A DNA stretch of 62,599 nt from Ceratorhiza oryzae-sativae (Eukaryota; Basidiomycota; Agaricomycetes; Cantharellales; Ceratobasidiaceae). Shown piece by piece: positions 11,212-24,400 of the stretch; position 1 is the stretch's first letter, and every line of letters begins with the position of its first letter. Where the stretch lies: the NCBI GenBank assembly GCA_030998015.1, contig JARWMV010000091.1, positions 1 through 62,599 on the forward strand, read 5' to 3'. Position numbers and translations under genes: made by a program. The notes below the pieces were generated by a model. It did no database searches, was not told the DNA's origin, and saw only the letters and a program-made list of their open reading frames with translations.

Positions 11212-14200
11212 CTTCCCCCCTTCAAGGCACGGGGGTCCTGGGGTGCCTTTGGGTGCGACTTGACATAGTCAGCGATGAGTTCTGGTGCATTCACCAGGTT
11301 GTCATAGGTTAACCATTGTTGCTTGTCATAGCCAAGCCACTTGACATAGTATTCGAAGACGTTAGATCGTTTGTTGTATCGTGACTTTATGACCTGTTCC
11401 ACTTCGAACTCTTCTTCCCCTTCAGGAGTTACCACAGGTGGTGGTGGGGGAACCTGACGGCCATAGGGGTCGTCTTTATATTTGGTCAGGAGTGAGACAT
11501 GAAATACTGGGTGTATTTTCATGGTTATCGGTAGGTCCAATTTGTAGGCATGTGTGCCATGTTGTGCTACCACCTTGAATGGTCCAACTCTTTTGTGGGC
11601 CAGTTTCCTGGAGGCTTGCTGTGTCCGTATGTTTTTGGTGTCAAGCCAGACTTTGTCTCCAACCTTAATAGCTTCAGGAATCCGATGCTTCTGGTCGTAG
11701 TATTCCTTGATCCTCTGGTTCGCTATTTCTAGGGCTGCCTTAAGTTCGTCATGGCCCTTTTGGAGCCATTCTGCATGGTTGTCTGCTAAGGGAAGTTCTG
11801 GTTCCTCCCTGTCCCCGACTGCTAGCCTTGGGTGGAAACCGTAGTTTGCAAAGAATGGTGATTTGCCAGTTGAGGCGTTGACACCATTATTGTAGGCAAA
11901 TTCAGCTAATGGTAGGAGCGAGACCCAGTCATCTTGTCTGTCTGATACGTAGTGTCTGATGTACCCTTCCACTACTTGGTTGGCTCGTTCAGACTGGCCA
12001 TCCGTCTGAGGGTGGTATGCTGTGGAGTAGGAGGGTTTTATATCCAGTCGTTTGTATAAGTGCCTTAAGAATTTGGACGTGAAGTTGGGGCCACGGTCTG
12101 AAATTGTTTTCCGTGGTAACCCATGGAGTTTCCATACATATGTTAGGAACAGGTTGGCGCAATCCATAGCACTGGCTTCCGATTGACATGGAATAAAGTG
12201 GACCATTTTTGTCAGGCGGTCGACAACTGTAAATATGGCATCAAATCCCTCTGACAAGGGTAGCCCGGTAATCAGATCGTAGGTAATTTCCTCCCAAGGT
12301 TTTTCTGGTGCAGGTATTGGGTTTAAGAGCCCTGGGGGGACTTGGTTGCTGTGCTTGTTCCTGATGCATGACTCGCAGTGTGTGACATATTCGTTGACTG
12401 ATTTTTTCATTGATAACCATGTGTATTTGCGATTTAACAGCTCATATGTTCTGAACTGTCCTGGGTGTCCTGCTGCTGGACTATCATGACGGCTTTCAAT
12501 GACCAGTTTGCGAAGTTCTTTGTTATTTGGGACGTAGATTCTGCCCTTGTGTCATAAGAGTCCTTCATCCCATTCCCAATCTTTGACCTTCTCATTGTCA
12601 TCTAGGGCTTTTAGCACTTTTGACAGGTGCTCATCCCCTGGGATAGCGTCCCTAATGAGTTGTTCCAGGTCATGGTCTGGTGTGATTGCTTGTAACCACA
12701 GGGATTTTAATTCCAAAAATTGGTTTTGTGCAAGCAGAGCTTGGCTCTCACCCCCCTCTTTAGGGATGTGTCTTGACAGCCTAGAGAGTATGTCTGCCCG
12801 GCCATTCTTTGCTCCTTCAATATACAAAATCTTGAATTCGAACCTGGATAAAAGCTCATGCCACCGTGTGACTCGACCGTTCAGTGGCCGATTTGTCTTC
12901 CAATACTCCAAATTCTTGTGGTCACAGACAATGTTTACTGGGTGTTTGGCCCCTTCTAGCAAATGATGCCAGTGTTTAAGGGCCTTGATAATTGCCAGCA
13001 TTTCTTTGTTATAGATATCGTAGTTTCTTTCTGCTGGAACCATTGCCTTGGAGTAATAGGAAATTGGGTGGAGCATTCCGTCCTCTCCATATTGCAGTAA
13101 TACAGCGCCTGTGGCATAGCCTGAGGCGTCGGTTTCCAAAATGAATGGTTTGTTGGGTTCTGGCTGAATTAGGAGGGGGGCTTCTTTTAATTTTTGCTTC
13201 AGCAGATTCCATGCTTGATCCCTCTCTGCTGTCCATTCCCATTTTACGTCCTTTTTGACAAGTTCATAAAGACATCTTGTGATTTTCGAAAAGTCTTTTA
13301 TGAAGTGCCTTAACCAATTCGCAAACCCCAACCCTTCCAGGACTTCGGTTGGGTTGGTAGGTGTTGGCCATTCAACAGCCTTTTCGACCTTGGCTGGGTC
13401 TACTTTAATTCCCTGGGGAGTCACTACTATTCCCAGGTAATCGACTTCAGTGACATCGAAAGCACATTTCTCCAAGGCGCAATATAGGCCAGCTTTTTGC
13501 AGGCGACATAAGACCTCCTTGACATGTTCATCATGTTCTTCCTGGTTTTTGGAGAATACTAATATGTCGTCCATGTAAATTACAACGTAAATGCCTTCGA
13601 TGTCCTGGAATTCTTCTCGGATCATGGCCATGAAGGTTCCTGGTGCATTCTTTTGACCGAATTGCATAACTAGAGGCTCATACAGCCCGTATTTGGTCTT
13701 GAAAGCGGCCTTCCATTCGTCTCCTTCCCGAATTCGTATGAGGTTGAAACCCCACTTTAGGTCAAACTTGGTGAATATCTTTGCCCCCTGCAAGGTTTCC
13801 ACAATATCATTTATGCGCGGGAGTGGGTACACATTGGAGACAGTCATTTCGTTTAGCCGACGGTAGTCAATGCACATGCGCAGCTTCCCATTCTTCTTTT
13901 TGACGAATATGACTGGAGATGCCATTGGTGACCTCGAGGGTCTGATATGCCCTGCTTTTAGTTGGCGATCCAAGGTTTTGCGCAATTCTGCATCTTCCTT
14001 GACACCCACACTATATATGGGACCATGCCTTGGCTTGGCATCTGGTTTTAAATCTATTTCCATATCCCACTTCCTATGGGGTGGTAATGGTTGGACGTCG
14101 TCTTCTTTGGCGAATATTTTCTGGAATTCTTTATATTTTGTTGGGAGGGAGTCTAAGGAGTCCAGCTGAAGCTCCTTAGGTTCATTTGCACGCATGTGCA

Positions 14201-14729
14201 AGGGTTTTGTGATGCAGTGCTTCAGGCATATTGATGAGTTGAACTTCATGTCCTTCCCATCCCAATCAATGTCGGGGTTATGGAATTTGAGCCATGACAT
14301 GCCCAGGACTAAATCATTTTTGCCGACGTTCACAACATAGGCACTGAGGATTTCTCGGTGCTCCTGAATGCACAACTCAAAGGTGCAGTAATGGGTCACA
14401 GACCCAGAGTCTATCTCCCTTCCATCGATTACCCTCAATTTCTTGGGTGTTTTTAGGGCAACGGTAGGAATACGGTATTGTTTGATCAAATCTTCATGTA
14501 TAAATACTGACGTGGCCCCTGAGTCTATCATGGCCCATCCATTGAATTTTTTCATATTATATGCAGACTTTTGTTCGGGGGTTGTGCACAGAGGAAATGC
14601 ATGAAAGAAAAACTGTAGTTGTGATTGGTTCCCTAAGGACATACATTCCATTTCCATTTTTTTATTTTCATTATGCGCATTTTGTAACATAGCGCCCAAG
14701 ACCGCCCCCCTGGCACGGTTTGAGCTCAT
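11199..14729 (-). pseudogene. pol of M1, nearly intact, one CGA-to-TGA stop
   Basis: Begins at the ATG at 14729 within the ATGA overlap with gag and ends in the 3' LTR at 11199. It contains protease (DSGATSVFI), RT (VIYMDDILVF), RNase H with the catalytic LETDASGYATG, integrase finger ([20 protein letters not shown]), core ([31 protein letters not shown]), GPF module (KRVGPFKVV) and a chromodomain (FEVEQVIKSRYNKRSNVFEY with VKWLGY). The only break seen is a TGA at about 12554-12552, where M2 and M3 have CGA (Leu-Leu-Arg-His). Apart from this, frame and catalytic residues are kept, so M1 is young or recently inactivated. Confidence 0.9.
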
Positions 14730-16117
14730 TCTTTTACCGACTCATCGTTGGTTGTTTCTACATCCTCAACCACTGCCTCGTATCCTGACATCTTAGCTGA
14801 GGGGCATTTGGCTGCAATATGGCCCCGTCCTCCACAGTTATAGCAGGTGTTCGTCCCCTTTCCTTTTCCTGCACTATCCAGATCCATTGCGTCTGGATCC
14901 TTTGCCTTTGGGGCCACCGGCGGATGGTTATCCTTCTTTATGTCCTTGAAGGATTCTTGTACGTTGGTACTACTGCCATCATAGCGGACAGTTGGAACCG
15001 TGAAGCCCTTTGTATTAGGGCCAATAGCTACAATTTGACCTTTTACAGCCCTGCCATCTTTAATCTTGTAGATGCGTTCCCCATTCTTGAATTTCTCTTT
15101 TTGGGGGGCGCTTTGGGGGTTATTCGTGGGCCTGCTAGCCGACGCATTGTTGCTGCTGGACTTATTACCCCCATGAGATGTCCTCTTGCTGCCAAAGGAA
15201 ATGAGGTGGCGGTCAATTTCCAGGGCCCGCTGTGTGAGCTGGGCGAATGTCTTTGTGCGGGGATCGTAGTTTTGGGCCACCATGCTATCTGTCACGTCTG
15301 ACGACAGGCCATCATAGAACTGGTCACGCATGGCGGCATCGTTGTAGTTGAGGCCTGTGGAATATAAGTTGAACAGGGTGAGGTAATCCTGAACCGTCTT
15401 GGATTGTTTCAACTTCCGCCACTTGTCGCGGTTATTTTCGGTGCGGTTCAGGTCCCCATATCGGGTAGTAAATTCTTGCCAGAACAAAGTGGCATCGTGA
15501 AGCCAGGGGATCGCAGTCCCAGGGTTGAGAATTTCGAATTCTTCATACGAGTTAACCCATTCAGCTGCTGACCCTTCGAGATAGGAGGTGATGAAGGCGA
15601 CCACTTGGTCAGCCGAGTGTCCACTCATGTTTGTATTGATATATCGGGCACATGCAATTCTGAATGAGATGGCGTCCTCTCGTTTTGTGCCATCAAATTT
15701 TTGAGGGGCAGCCATCTTAACCTTTGCAGTTGATCCTCCAGAGGGAGCGGGAGCTGTTGGTTGTGGTTGGGTTGTACTGGAGGAAGCTAATACTGGAGCC
15801 GCACCTGAGCCACTCATGGAGGTGTTGATTTGCGCTTCAATGCGCGTGATAGTGGTTTGGAGAATGGCTAGCATTCCTACTAGGTTATTGACGTTGGTGG
15901 CTAATCCAGCCACATCTGCGTCTATCTTTGTCTGATTTGTGGTAAGTTTTGCTTCGAGTGAGTCTGTATAGGTCTTATTATTGTGTTCGACGTCCCCAAT
16001 ATCATTTTGGAGGTTATTGGTTCGTTCTCGCAGTTCGTCCATTGACCGAAGCATATAGATGACCTTGTCCTCATCAGACATATTGGCCCAAGCAGGGGCA
16101 GGGGGTTGTGACGCCAT
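14726..16117 (-). CDS. gag of M1 (intact, 463 aa)
   Basis: Structural polyprotein that would form the virus-like particle. The N-terminal 100 residues include a heptad-like stretch (MDELRERTNNLQNDIGDVEH); a Ser/Pro/Thr-rich linker follows; the capsid-type gag domain spans roughly residues 135-310; a basic Ser/Asn-rich linker leads to one CCHC knuckle (CYNCGGRGHIAAKCP) near residue 425, which binds RNA in related proteins. The start is the first ATG after the pre-gag stop, giving MASQPPAPAWANMS. The stop TGA (14728-14726) overlaps the pol ATG. There is no Met-rich slippery site at the junction, so reinitiation rather than frameshift is my inference. Confidence 0.9.
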   Translation of the reverse strand: MASQPPAPAWANMSDEDKVIYMLRSMDELRERTNNLQNDIGDVEHNNKTYTDSLEAKLTTNQTKIDADVAGLATNVNNLVGMLAILQTTITRIEAQINTSMSGSGAAPVLASSSTTQPQPTAPAPSGGSTAKVKMAAPQKFDGTKREDAISFRIACARYINTNMSGHSADQVVAFITSYLEGSAAEWVNSYEEFEILNPGTAIPWLHDATLFWQEFTTRYGDLNRTENNRDKWRKLKQSKTVQDYLTLFNLYSTGLNYNDAAMRDQFYDGLSSDVTDSMVAQNYDPRTKTFAQLTQRALEIDRHLISFGSKRTSHGGNKSSSNNASASRPTNNPQSAPQKEKFKNGERIYKIKDGRAVKGQIVAIGPNTKGFTVPTVRYDGSSTNVQESFKDIKKDNHPPVAPKAKDPDAMDLDSAGKGKGTNTCYNCGGRGHIAAKCPSAKMSGYEAVVEDVETTNDESVKE

Positions 16118-16141
16118 TTCAGAGAAGGTTTGATGAAATTT

Positions 16142-17081
16142 TTAAAGGCGACGGAGACGGTAAGGAAGTACAGGGAATTGGGGATTGTTTTGGTAATATA
16201 GGATTTCTTTCCCCCTCACAAGTCTATAAATTTCGAAGTTCCCGATTCCTGCGAACCTCAACCAAGTATCGTCCAAGTCCCAGCTTTTGGTGTCCTGGCA
16301 ACGATATGGGCACTCCACCTTCTTTAGTTTAGTTTGGTCCCGAAGGAGGGCTTCCTTGGGAAGGATTGATTTGGGCTGCCGGAAGGGGTGCTTCTTCCTG
16401 AATTGGCGAGCCCGTGCCACTTAGAAAGGTGGGGTGAGGAAGGTCTGACGGCGTTGAGAAGACGGGGAAGGCGTACTTGTGGGGTTCAGCTGTTTCTCGG
16501 ACTATAGCTTCTAGTCTGAGATGGTCTTGGAGGAGGGATAGGTAGTCCTCCTGGTGTTCGCGCAAACGCTCGGTTAAGTATGCGCAACGGGCCTCGGCTT
16601 CGTGAAGTTTTTCACGGGTCTCTTCGTACTTATTCCGGTAATATCGGTACCTGTCTTGGAAGTTTTCGATAGTGTTTAACAGGTGACGAAGAAGCTGTTG
16701 ACCGAGGTTCTCAGCTTAGAGCTGGTTGCGAGGGATGGTGTAGTAATAGAGGAATTTGTCCTTCTTAGGACAATAGGGGCAGCGCGCGGGGAAGGTGGCT
16801 TCGTTTGGCCGACGGCAGATCTTGCACTCAGGGGCACCTGGCTCGGTGACGAAGGCTTGTTGGGCACGTCCAACTCTCTGGGGGCGGACTTTGATAATTA
16901 CTACTCGGCTAAAATCGATGTGCCCCCCTTCTTCGAGGATACTTTCGACCGAGTTGAGGGTGAAGCAGTGGATCGATAGGTGTCCGAACCACCCACACAG
17001 ACGGCAGCGCTGATCTTCTGTAAAAGGTTGTGCCACTTGAGGGCCGTGCGTTCCGTCAGAGACGTACTCGAGCAAGAGCAA
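16142..17081 (-). other. pre-gag module of M1
   Basis: Frame A (17081-16716) contains the two Cys clusters (CRLCGW, CKICRR..CPYC). Frame B is open in two parts (16873-16676 and 16565-16329) and is interrupted near 16715, where M2 has one more base. Frame C (16420-16142) ends with LPYRLRRL and a TAA eight codons before the gag ATG, in the gag frame. Sequence is close to that of M2. No AUG starts any frame. Confidence 0.5.
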
Positions 17082-17403
17082 GATAAAAAGGAAAAATAGA
17101 CCCTTTCCCGAGTCTATGGGAATAGGAAGGTGACCTCCGTTGCTCAGCTACTTAAGGGCAATGAGCGACCCCACCTCTTGTTGACGAAAGAGATTAGAGA
17201 ACCGAAGCTTGTTACGACGTGTGAGGGACCTGGCTATGCAAGGTTTCACAGAGGCGCGTATAGGGCAACGATATCTCGTGACTGTGGATAGGTGGAGTGG
17301 GATTGGGGAAGGCAACGAGGAGTTATCTCGAGACGACGCCGACGGCGTTCCAGACGTATCCCAGACGACACTGAGACTTACGATTGTCAAGAACTTGACC
17401 TGA

Positions 17404-17778
17404 TGTCGACGACGACAAGTCAGGCGACGAGGAAATAGTAGGAAAAGTAAAAGAACTTGTATTCGACGAGAGGTCAAGTTCTTGAGGAGTCCTCTGCGAA
17501 CTTGACCGGTTTATATACATAGTATGAGCCACATCATAACAAACAAGTCTGTACAGTGAGTCACAACAGATAAGAGATAGAAGCAGTAGAAGCAACTGTG
17601 GAACTGCGGAATTTCACATCAGAGTTGAAATACATCTCGGTTACCAGTCCGGAACATTCCCTGAGTCACATGACACAGATATACCATAAAAGGCATGTAT
17701 GTTTTGAAGATGATCTCATAAAATGTAGAAAATCGAGAAAATATTGTAGAGTGGATGTATGCGTGTCAGTTCGTGACA
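17404..17778 (-). repeat. 5' LTR of M1
   Basis: 375 bp. The PBS complement (15 nt, 17387-17401 on the plus strand) lies just outside on the element's internal side, with the matching sequence inside the LTR. Followed directly on the right by P2 gag DNA. Confidence 0.92.
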
Positions 17779-20700
17779 GCCACCTCATTTCCTTTGGCAG
17801 CAAGAGGACATCTCATGGGGGCAATAAGTCCAGCAGCAACAATGCTTCGACTAGCAGGCCCGCGAATAACCCCCAAAGCGCCCCCCAAAAGGAGAAATTC
17901 AAGAATGGGGAACGCATATACAAGATTAAAGATGGCAGGACTGTAAAAGGTCAAATTGTAGCCATTGGCCCTAATACAAAGGGCTTCACGGTTCCAACCG
18001 TCTGCTATGATGGCAGTAATACCAACGTACAAGAATCCTTCAAGGACATAAAGAAGGACAACCATCCGCCGGCGGCCCCAAAGGCAAAGGATCCAGACGC
18101 AATGGATCTGGATAGTGCAGGAAAAGGAAAGGGGACGAACACCTGCTATAACTGTGGAGGACAGGGCCATATTGCAGCCAAATGCCCCTCAGCCAAGATG
18201 TCAGGATACGAGGCAGCAGTTGAGGATGTAGAAACAACCAACAACAAGTCGGTAAAAGAATGAGCTCAAACCGTGCCAGGGGGGCAGTCTTGGGCGCTAT
18301 GTTACAAAATGCACATAATGAAAATAAAAATATGGAAATGGAATGTATGTCGTTAGGAAACCAATCACAACTACAGTTTTTCTTTCATGCATTCCCTCTG
18401 CGCATAACCCCCAAACACAAGTCTGCATATAACATGAAAAAATTCAATGGATGGGCCATGATTGACTCAGGGGCTACGTCAGTATTTATACATGAAGATT
18501 TGATTAAACAATACCGTATTCCTACCGTCACCCTAAAAACACCCAAGAAACTGAGGGTAATCGATGGAAGGGAGATAGACTCTGGGTCTGTGACCCATTA
18601 CTGCACCTTTGAATTGTGCATTCAAGAGCACCGAGAGATCCTCAGTGCCTATGTTGTGAACGTTGGCAAAAATGATTTAGTCCTGGGCATGTCATGGCTC
18701 AAATTCCATAACCCTGACATTGATTGGGATGAAAAAGACATGAAGTTCAACTTGCCAATATGCCTGAAGCATTGCATCACAAAGCCCTTGCACGTGCGTG
18801 CAAATGAACCTAAGGAGCTTCAGCTGGACTCCCTAGGCCCCCTCCCAACAAAATATAAAGAATTCCAGAAAATATTTGCTGAAGAAGACGACATCCAACC
18901 ACTACCACCCCATAGAAAGTGGGATATGGAAATAGATTTAAAACCAGATGCCAAGCCAAGGCATGGTCCCATATATAGCGTGGGTGTCAAGGAAGATGCA
19001 GAATTGCGCAAAACCTTGGATCGCCAACTGAAAGCAGGGCATATCAGACCTTCAAGGTCACCAATGGCATCCCCAGTCATATTTGTCAAAAAGAAGAATG
19101 GGAAGTTGCGCATGTGCATCGACTACCGTTGACTAAACGAAATGACAGTCTCTAATGTGTATCCACTCCCATGCATCAATGATATAGTGGAGACTCTGCG
19201 TGGGGCAAAGATATTCACTAAGTTCGATCTAAAGTGGGGTTTCAACCTCATACGAATTCGGGAAGGGGACAAATGGAAAGCAGCTTTTAAGACCAAATAT
19301 GGGCTGTACGAGCCCTTAGTCATGCAATTTGGTCAAAAGAACGCACCAGGAACCTTCATGGCCATGATCCGGGAAGAGTTCCAAGACATTGAGGGCATCT
19401 ATGTTGTAATCTATATGGATGACATACTAGTATTTTCCAAAAACCAAGAAGAACATGATGAACATGTCAAGGAAGTCTTACATCGCCTCCAAAAGGCTGG
19501 CCTATATTGTGCCCTGGAGAAATGTGTTTTCGATGTCACCGAAGTTGATTACCTGGGAATAGTGGTGACTCCCCAGGGAATTAAAGTAGACCCAGCCAAG
19601 GTTGAAAAAGCTGTTGAATGGCCAACCCCTACCAACCCAACTGAAGTCCTGGAAGGGTTAGGGTTTGCAAATTGGTTAAGGCACTTCATAAAAGATTTTT
19701 CGAAAATTACAAGATGTCTTTATGAGCTGGTCAAGAAGGATGTAAAATGGGAATGGACAGAAGAAAGGGATCAGGCATGGAACCTGAAGCAGAAATTAAA
19801 AGAAGCCCCCCTCCTAATTCAGCCAGAACCCAACAAACCATTCATTTTGGAAACGGACGCCTCAGGCTATGCCACAGGCGCTGTATTATTGCAATATGGA
19901 GAGGACGGAATGCTCCACCCGATCTCCTATTACTCCAAGGCAATGGTCCCAGCAGAAAGGAATTATGATATCTACAACAAAGAAATGCTGGCAATTATAA
20001 AGGCCCTCAAACACTGGCGTCACTTGCTAGAAGGGGCTGAATACCCGGTAAACATTGTTTGTGACCACAAGAATCTGGAGTATTGGAAGACGAATCGGCC
20101 ACTGAACAGCTGAGTCACACGGTGGCATGAATTCTTATCCAGATTCGAATTCAAGATTCTATATATTGAAGGGGCGAAGAATGGCTGGGCAGACATACTC
20201 TCTAGGCTGTCAAGGCACATCCCTAAAGAGGGGGGTGAGAGCCAAGCTCTGCTTGCACAAAACCAATTTTTGGAGCTAAAATCACTATGCCTGCAAGCAA
20301 TTACGCCAGACAATGACCTGGAACAACTCATTAGGGATGCTATCCCAGGGGATGAGCACCTGTCAAAAGTACTAAAAGCCCTAGACGACAATGAAAAAGT
20401 CAAAAACTGGGAATGGGATGAAGGACTTTTACGATACAAGGGCCGAATCTATGTCCCAAATAACAAAGAACTTCGCAAAATGATCATTGAAAGCCGTCAC
20501 GACAACCCAGCTGCAGGACACCCAGGACAATTCAGAACATATGAATTGTTAAACCGCAAATATACATGGTCATCAATGAAAAAATCAGTCAACGAATATG
20601 TCACACATTGCGAATCATGTATTAGGAATAAGCACAGCAACCAGGTTCCCCCAGGGCTCCTAAACCCAATACCAGCACCAGAAAAACCTTGGGAGGAAAT

Positions 20701-20972
20701 TACTTATGATCTGATCACCGGGCTACCCCTGTCAGAGGGGTTTGACGCCATATTTACAGTTGTCGACCGCCTGACAAAAATGGTCCACTTTATTCCATGT
20801 CAATCGGAAGCCAGTGCTATGGATTGCGCCAACTTGTTCCTAACATACGTATGGAAACTTCATGGGCTACCACGGAAAACAATCTCAGACTGCGGCCCCA
20901 ACTTTGCATCCAAATTCTTAAGGCACTTATACAAACGACTGGATATAAAACCATCCTACTCCACAGCATACC
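17779..20972 (+). pseudogene. gypsy fragment P2: gag C-terminus and pol to mid-integrase
   Basis: A plus-strand piece without LTRs. It starts in gag at the codons for HLISFGSKR, includes the CCHC knuckle (CYNCGGQGHIAAKCP), the ATGA gag/pol overlap (ATG at 18260) and pol through protease, RT, RNase H and half the integrase, ending at STAY (20972) against the LTR of M2. Nonsense codons lie at about 19130 (DYR-stop, CGA to TGA) and 20111 (before VTRWHE, CGA to TGA). A three-base deletion removes one Leu at about 19787. All are consistent with an inactive, mutated copy. P3 shares the two stops. Confidence 0.9.
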
Positions 20973-21349
20973 TGTCGACGACGACAAGTCAGGCAACAAG
21001 GAAAATAGTAAGAAAAGTAAAAGAACTTGTATTCGACGAGAGGTCAAGTTCTTGAGGAGTCCTCTGCGAACTTGACCTGGTTTATATACATAGTACGAGC
21101 CACATCATAACAAACAAGTCCGTACAGTGAGTCACAACAGATAAGAGATAGAAGCAGTAGAAGCGACTGCGGAACTGCGGAATTTCACATCAGAGTTGAA
21201 ATACATCTCGGTTACCAGTCCGGAACATTCCCTGAGTCACATGACACAGATATACCATAAAAGGCATGTATGTTTTGAAGATGATCTCATAAAATGTAGA
21301 AAATCGAGAAAATATTGTAGAGTGGATGTATGCGTGTCAGTTCATGACA
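20973..21349 (-). repeat. 3' LTR of M2
   Basis: 377 bp; reads TTCATGACA at its end on the plus strand where M1 has TTCGTGACA, a variant shared with M3. Polypurine tract complement follows at 21350-21361. Confidence 0.92.
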
Positions 21350-21439
21350 CTTCCCCCCTTCAAGGCACGGGGGTCCTGGGGTGCCTTTGGGTGCGACTTG
21401 ACATAGTCAGCAATGAGTTCTGGTGCATTCACCAGGTCG

Positions 21440-24400
21440 TCATAGGTTAACCACTGTCGCTTCATAGCCAAGCCACTTGACATAGTATTCGAAGACGTTA
21501 GATCGTTTGTTGTATCGTGACTTTATGACTTGTTCCACTTCGAACTCTTCTTCCCCTTCAGGAGTTACCACAGGTGGTGGTGGGGGAACCTGACAGCCAT
21601 AGGGGTCGTCTTTATATTTGGTCAGGAGTGAGACATGAAATACTGGGTGTATTTTCATGGTTATCGGTAGGTCCAATTTGTAGGCATGTGTGCCATGTTG
21701 TGCTACCACCTTGAATGGTCCAACTCTTTTGTGGGCCAGTTTCCTGGAGGCCTGCTGTGTCCGTATGTTTTTGGTATCAAGCCAGACTTTGTCTCCAACC
21801 TTAATAGCTTCAGGAATCCGATGCTTCTGGTCGTAGTATTCCTTGATCCTCTGGTTCGCTATTTCCAGGGCTGCCTTAAGTTTGTCATGGCCCTTTTGGA
21901 GCCATTCTGCATGGTTGTCCGCTAAGGGGAGTTCTGGTTCCTCCCTGTCCCCGACTGCTAGCCTTGGGTGGAAACCGTAGTTTGCGAAGAATGGTGATTT
22001 GCCAGTTGAGGCGTTGACACCATTATTGTAGGCAAATTCAGCTAATGGTAGGAGCGAGACCCAGTCATCTTGTCTGTCTGATACATAGTGTCTGATGTAC
22101 CCTTCCACTACTTGGTTGGCTCGTTCAGACTGGCCATCCGTCTGAGGGTGGTATGCTGTGGAGTAGGAGGGTTTTATATCCAGTCGTTTGTATAAGTGCC
22201 TTAAGAATTTGGATGCAAAGTTGGGGCCACGGTCTGAGATTGTTTTCCGTGGTAACCCATGGAGTTTCCATACATATGTTAGGAACAGGTTGGCGCAATC
22301 CATAGCACTGGCTTCCGATTGACATGGAATAAAGTGGACCATTTTTGTCAGGCGGTCAACAACTGTAAATATGGCATCAAATCCCTCTGACAAGGGTAGC
22401 CCGGTAATCAGATCATAGGTAATTTCCTCCCAAGGTTTTTCTGGTGCAGGTATTGGGTTTAAGAGCCCTGGGGGGACTTGGTTGCTGTGCTTGTTCCTGA
22501 TGCATGACTCGCAGTGTGTGACATATTCGTTGACTGATTTTTTCATTGATAACCATGTGTATTTGCGATTTAACAGCTCATATGTTCTGAACTGTCCTGG
22601 GTGTCCTGCTGCTGGACTATCATGACAGCTTTCAATGACCAGTTTGCGAAGTTCTTTGTTATTTGGGACGTAGATTCTGCCCTTGTGTCGTAAGAGTCCT
22701 TCATCCCATTCCCAATCTTTGACCTTCTCATTGTCATCTAGGGCTTTTAGCACTTTTGACAGGTGCTCATCCCCTGGGATAGCGTCCCTAATGAGTTGTT
22801 CCAGGTCATGGTCTGGTGTGATTGCTTGTAACCACAGGGATTTTAATTCCAAAAATTGGTTTTGTGCAAGCAGAGCTTGGCTCTCACCCCCCTCTTTAGG
22901 GATGTGTCTTGACAGCCTAGAGAGTATGTCTGCCCAGCCATTCTTTGCCCCTTCAATATACAAAATCTTGAATTCGAACCTGGATAAAAACTCATGCCAC
23001 CGTGTGACTCGACCGTTCAGTGGCCGATTTGTCTTCCAATACTCCAAATTCTTGTGGTCACAGACAATGTTTACTGGGTGTTCGGCCCCTTCTAGCAAAT
23101 GACGCCAGTGTTTAAGGGCCTTGATAATTGCCAGCATTTCTTTGTTGTAGATATCGTAGTTTCTTTCTGCTGGGACCATTGCCTTGGAGTAATAGGAAAT
23201 TGGGTGGAGCATTCCGTCCTCTCCATATTGCAGTAATACAGCGCCTGTAGCATAGCCTGAGGCGTCGGTTTCCAAAATGAATGGTTTGTTGGGTTCTGGC
23301 TGAATTAGGAGGGGGGCTTCTTTTAATTTTTGCTTCAACAGATTCCATGCTTGATCCCTTTCTGCTGTCCATTCCCATTTTACGTCCTTTTTGACAAGTT
23401 CATAAAGACATCTTGTGATTTTTGAAAAGTCTTTTATGAAGTGCCTCAACCAATTTGCAAACCCCAACCCTTCCAGGACTTCGGTTGGGTTGGTAGGGGT
23501 TGGCCATTCAACAGCCTTTTCGACCTTGGCTGGGTCTACTTTAATTCCCTGGGGAGTCACTACTATTCCCAGGTAATCGACTTCAGTGACATCGAAAACA
23601 CATTTCTCCAAGGCGCAATATAGGCCAGCTTTTTGGAGGCGACGTAAGACCTCCTTGACATGTTCATCATGTTCTTCCTGGTTTTTGGAGAATACTAATA
23701 TGTCGTCCATGTAAATTACAATGTAAATGCCTTCGATGTCCTGGAATTCTTCTCGGATCATGGCCATGAAGGTTCCTGGTGCATTTTTTTGACCGAATTG
23801 CATAACTAGAGGCTCATACAGCCCGTATTTGGTCTTGAAAGCAGCCTTCCATTCGTCTCCTTCCCGAATTCGTATGAGGTTGAAACCCCACTTTAGGTCA
23901 AACTTGGTGAATATCTTTGCCCCCCGCAAGGTTTCCACAATATCATTGATGCGTGGGAGTGGGTACACATTGGAGACAGTCATTTCATTTAGCCGACGGT
24001 AGTCAATGCACATGCGCAGCTTCCCATTCTTCTTTTTGACGAATATGACTGGGGATGCCATTGGTGACCTTGAGGGTCTGATATGCCCTGCTTTTAGTTG
24101 GCGATCCAAGGTTTTGCGCAATTCTGCATCTTCCTTGACACCCACGCTATATATGGGACCATGCCTTGGCTTGGCGTCTGGTTTTAAATCTATTTCCATA
24201 TCCCACTTCCTATGGGGTGGTAATGGTTGGATGTTGTCTTCTTCGGCGAATATTTTCTGGAATTCTTTATATTTTGTTGGGAGGGAGTCTAAGGAGTCCA
24301 GCTGAAGCTCCTTAGGTTCATTTGCACGCACGTGCAAGGGTTTTGTGATGCAGTGCTTCAGGCATATTGGTGAGTTGAACTTCATGTCCTTCCCATCCCA

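Larger units (their letters stand above)
10835..17778 (-). mobile_element. gypsy element M1, minus strand, complete with two LTRs
   Basis: From right to left: 5' LTR (17404-17778), self-priming PBS, pre-gag module, gag, pol, polypurine tract and 3' LTR (10835-11211). All domains including the chromodomain are present, and gag is intact; pol has one internal TGA. The left flank is P1 integrase sequence (TACAA, 10830-10834) and the right flank is gag sequence of P2 (GCCAC, 17779-17783). The flanks do not match each other, so this is not a simple insertion with target site duplication. Confidence 0.92.

Noticed and set aside
11550..14169. Open frames on the strand opposite to gypsy pol (also in the other copies)
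   Set aside because: They are recurrent antisense shadows of the conserved pol sequence and carry no motif.
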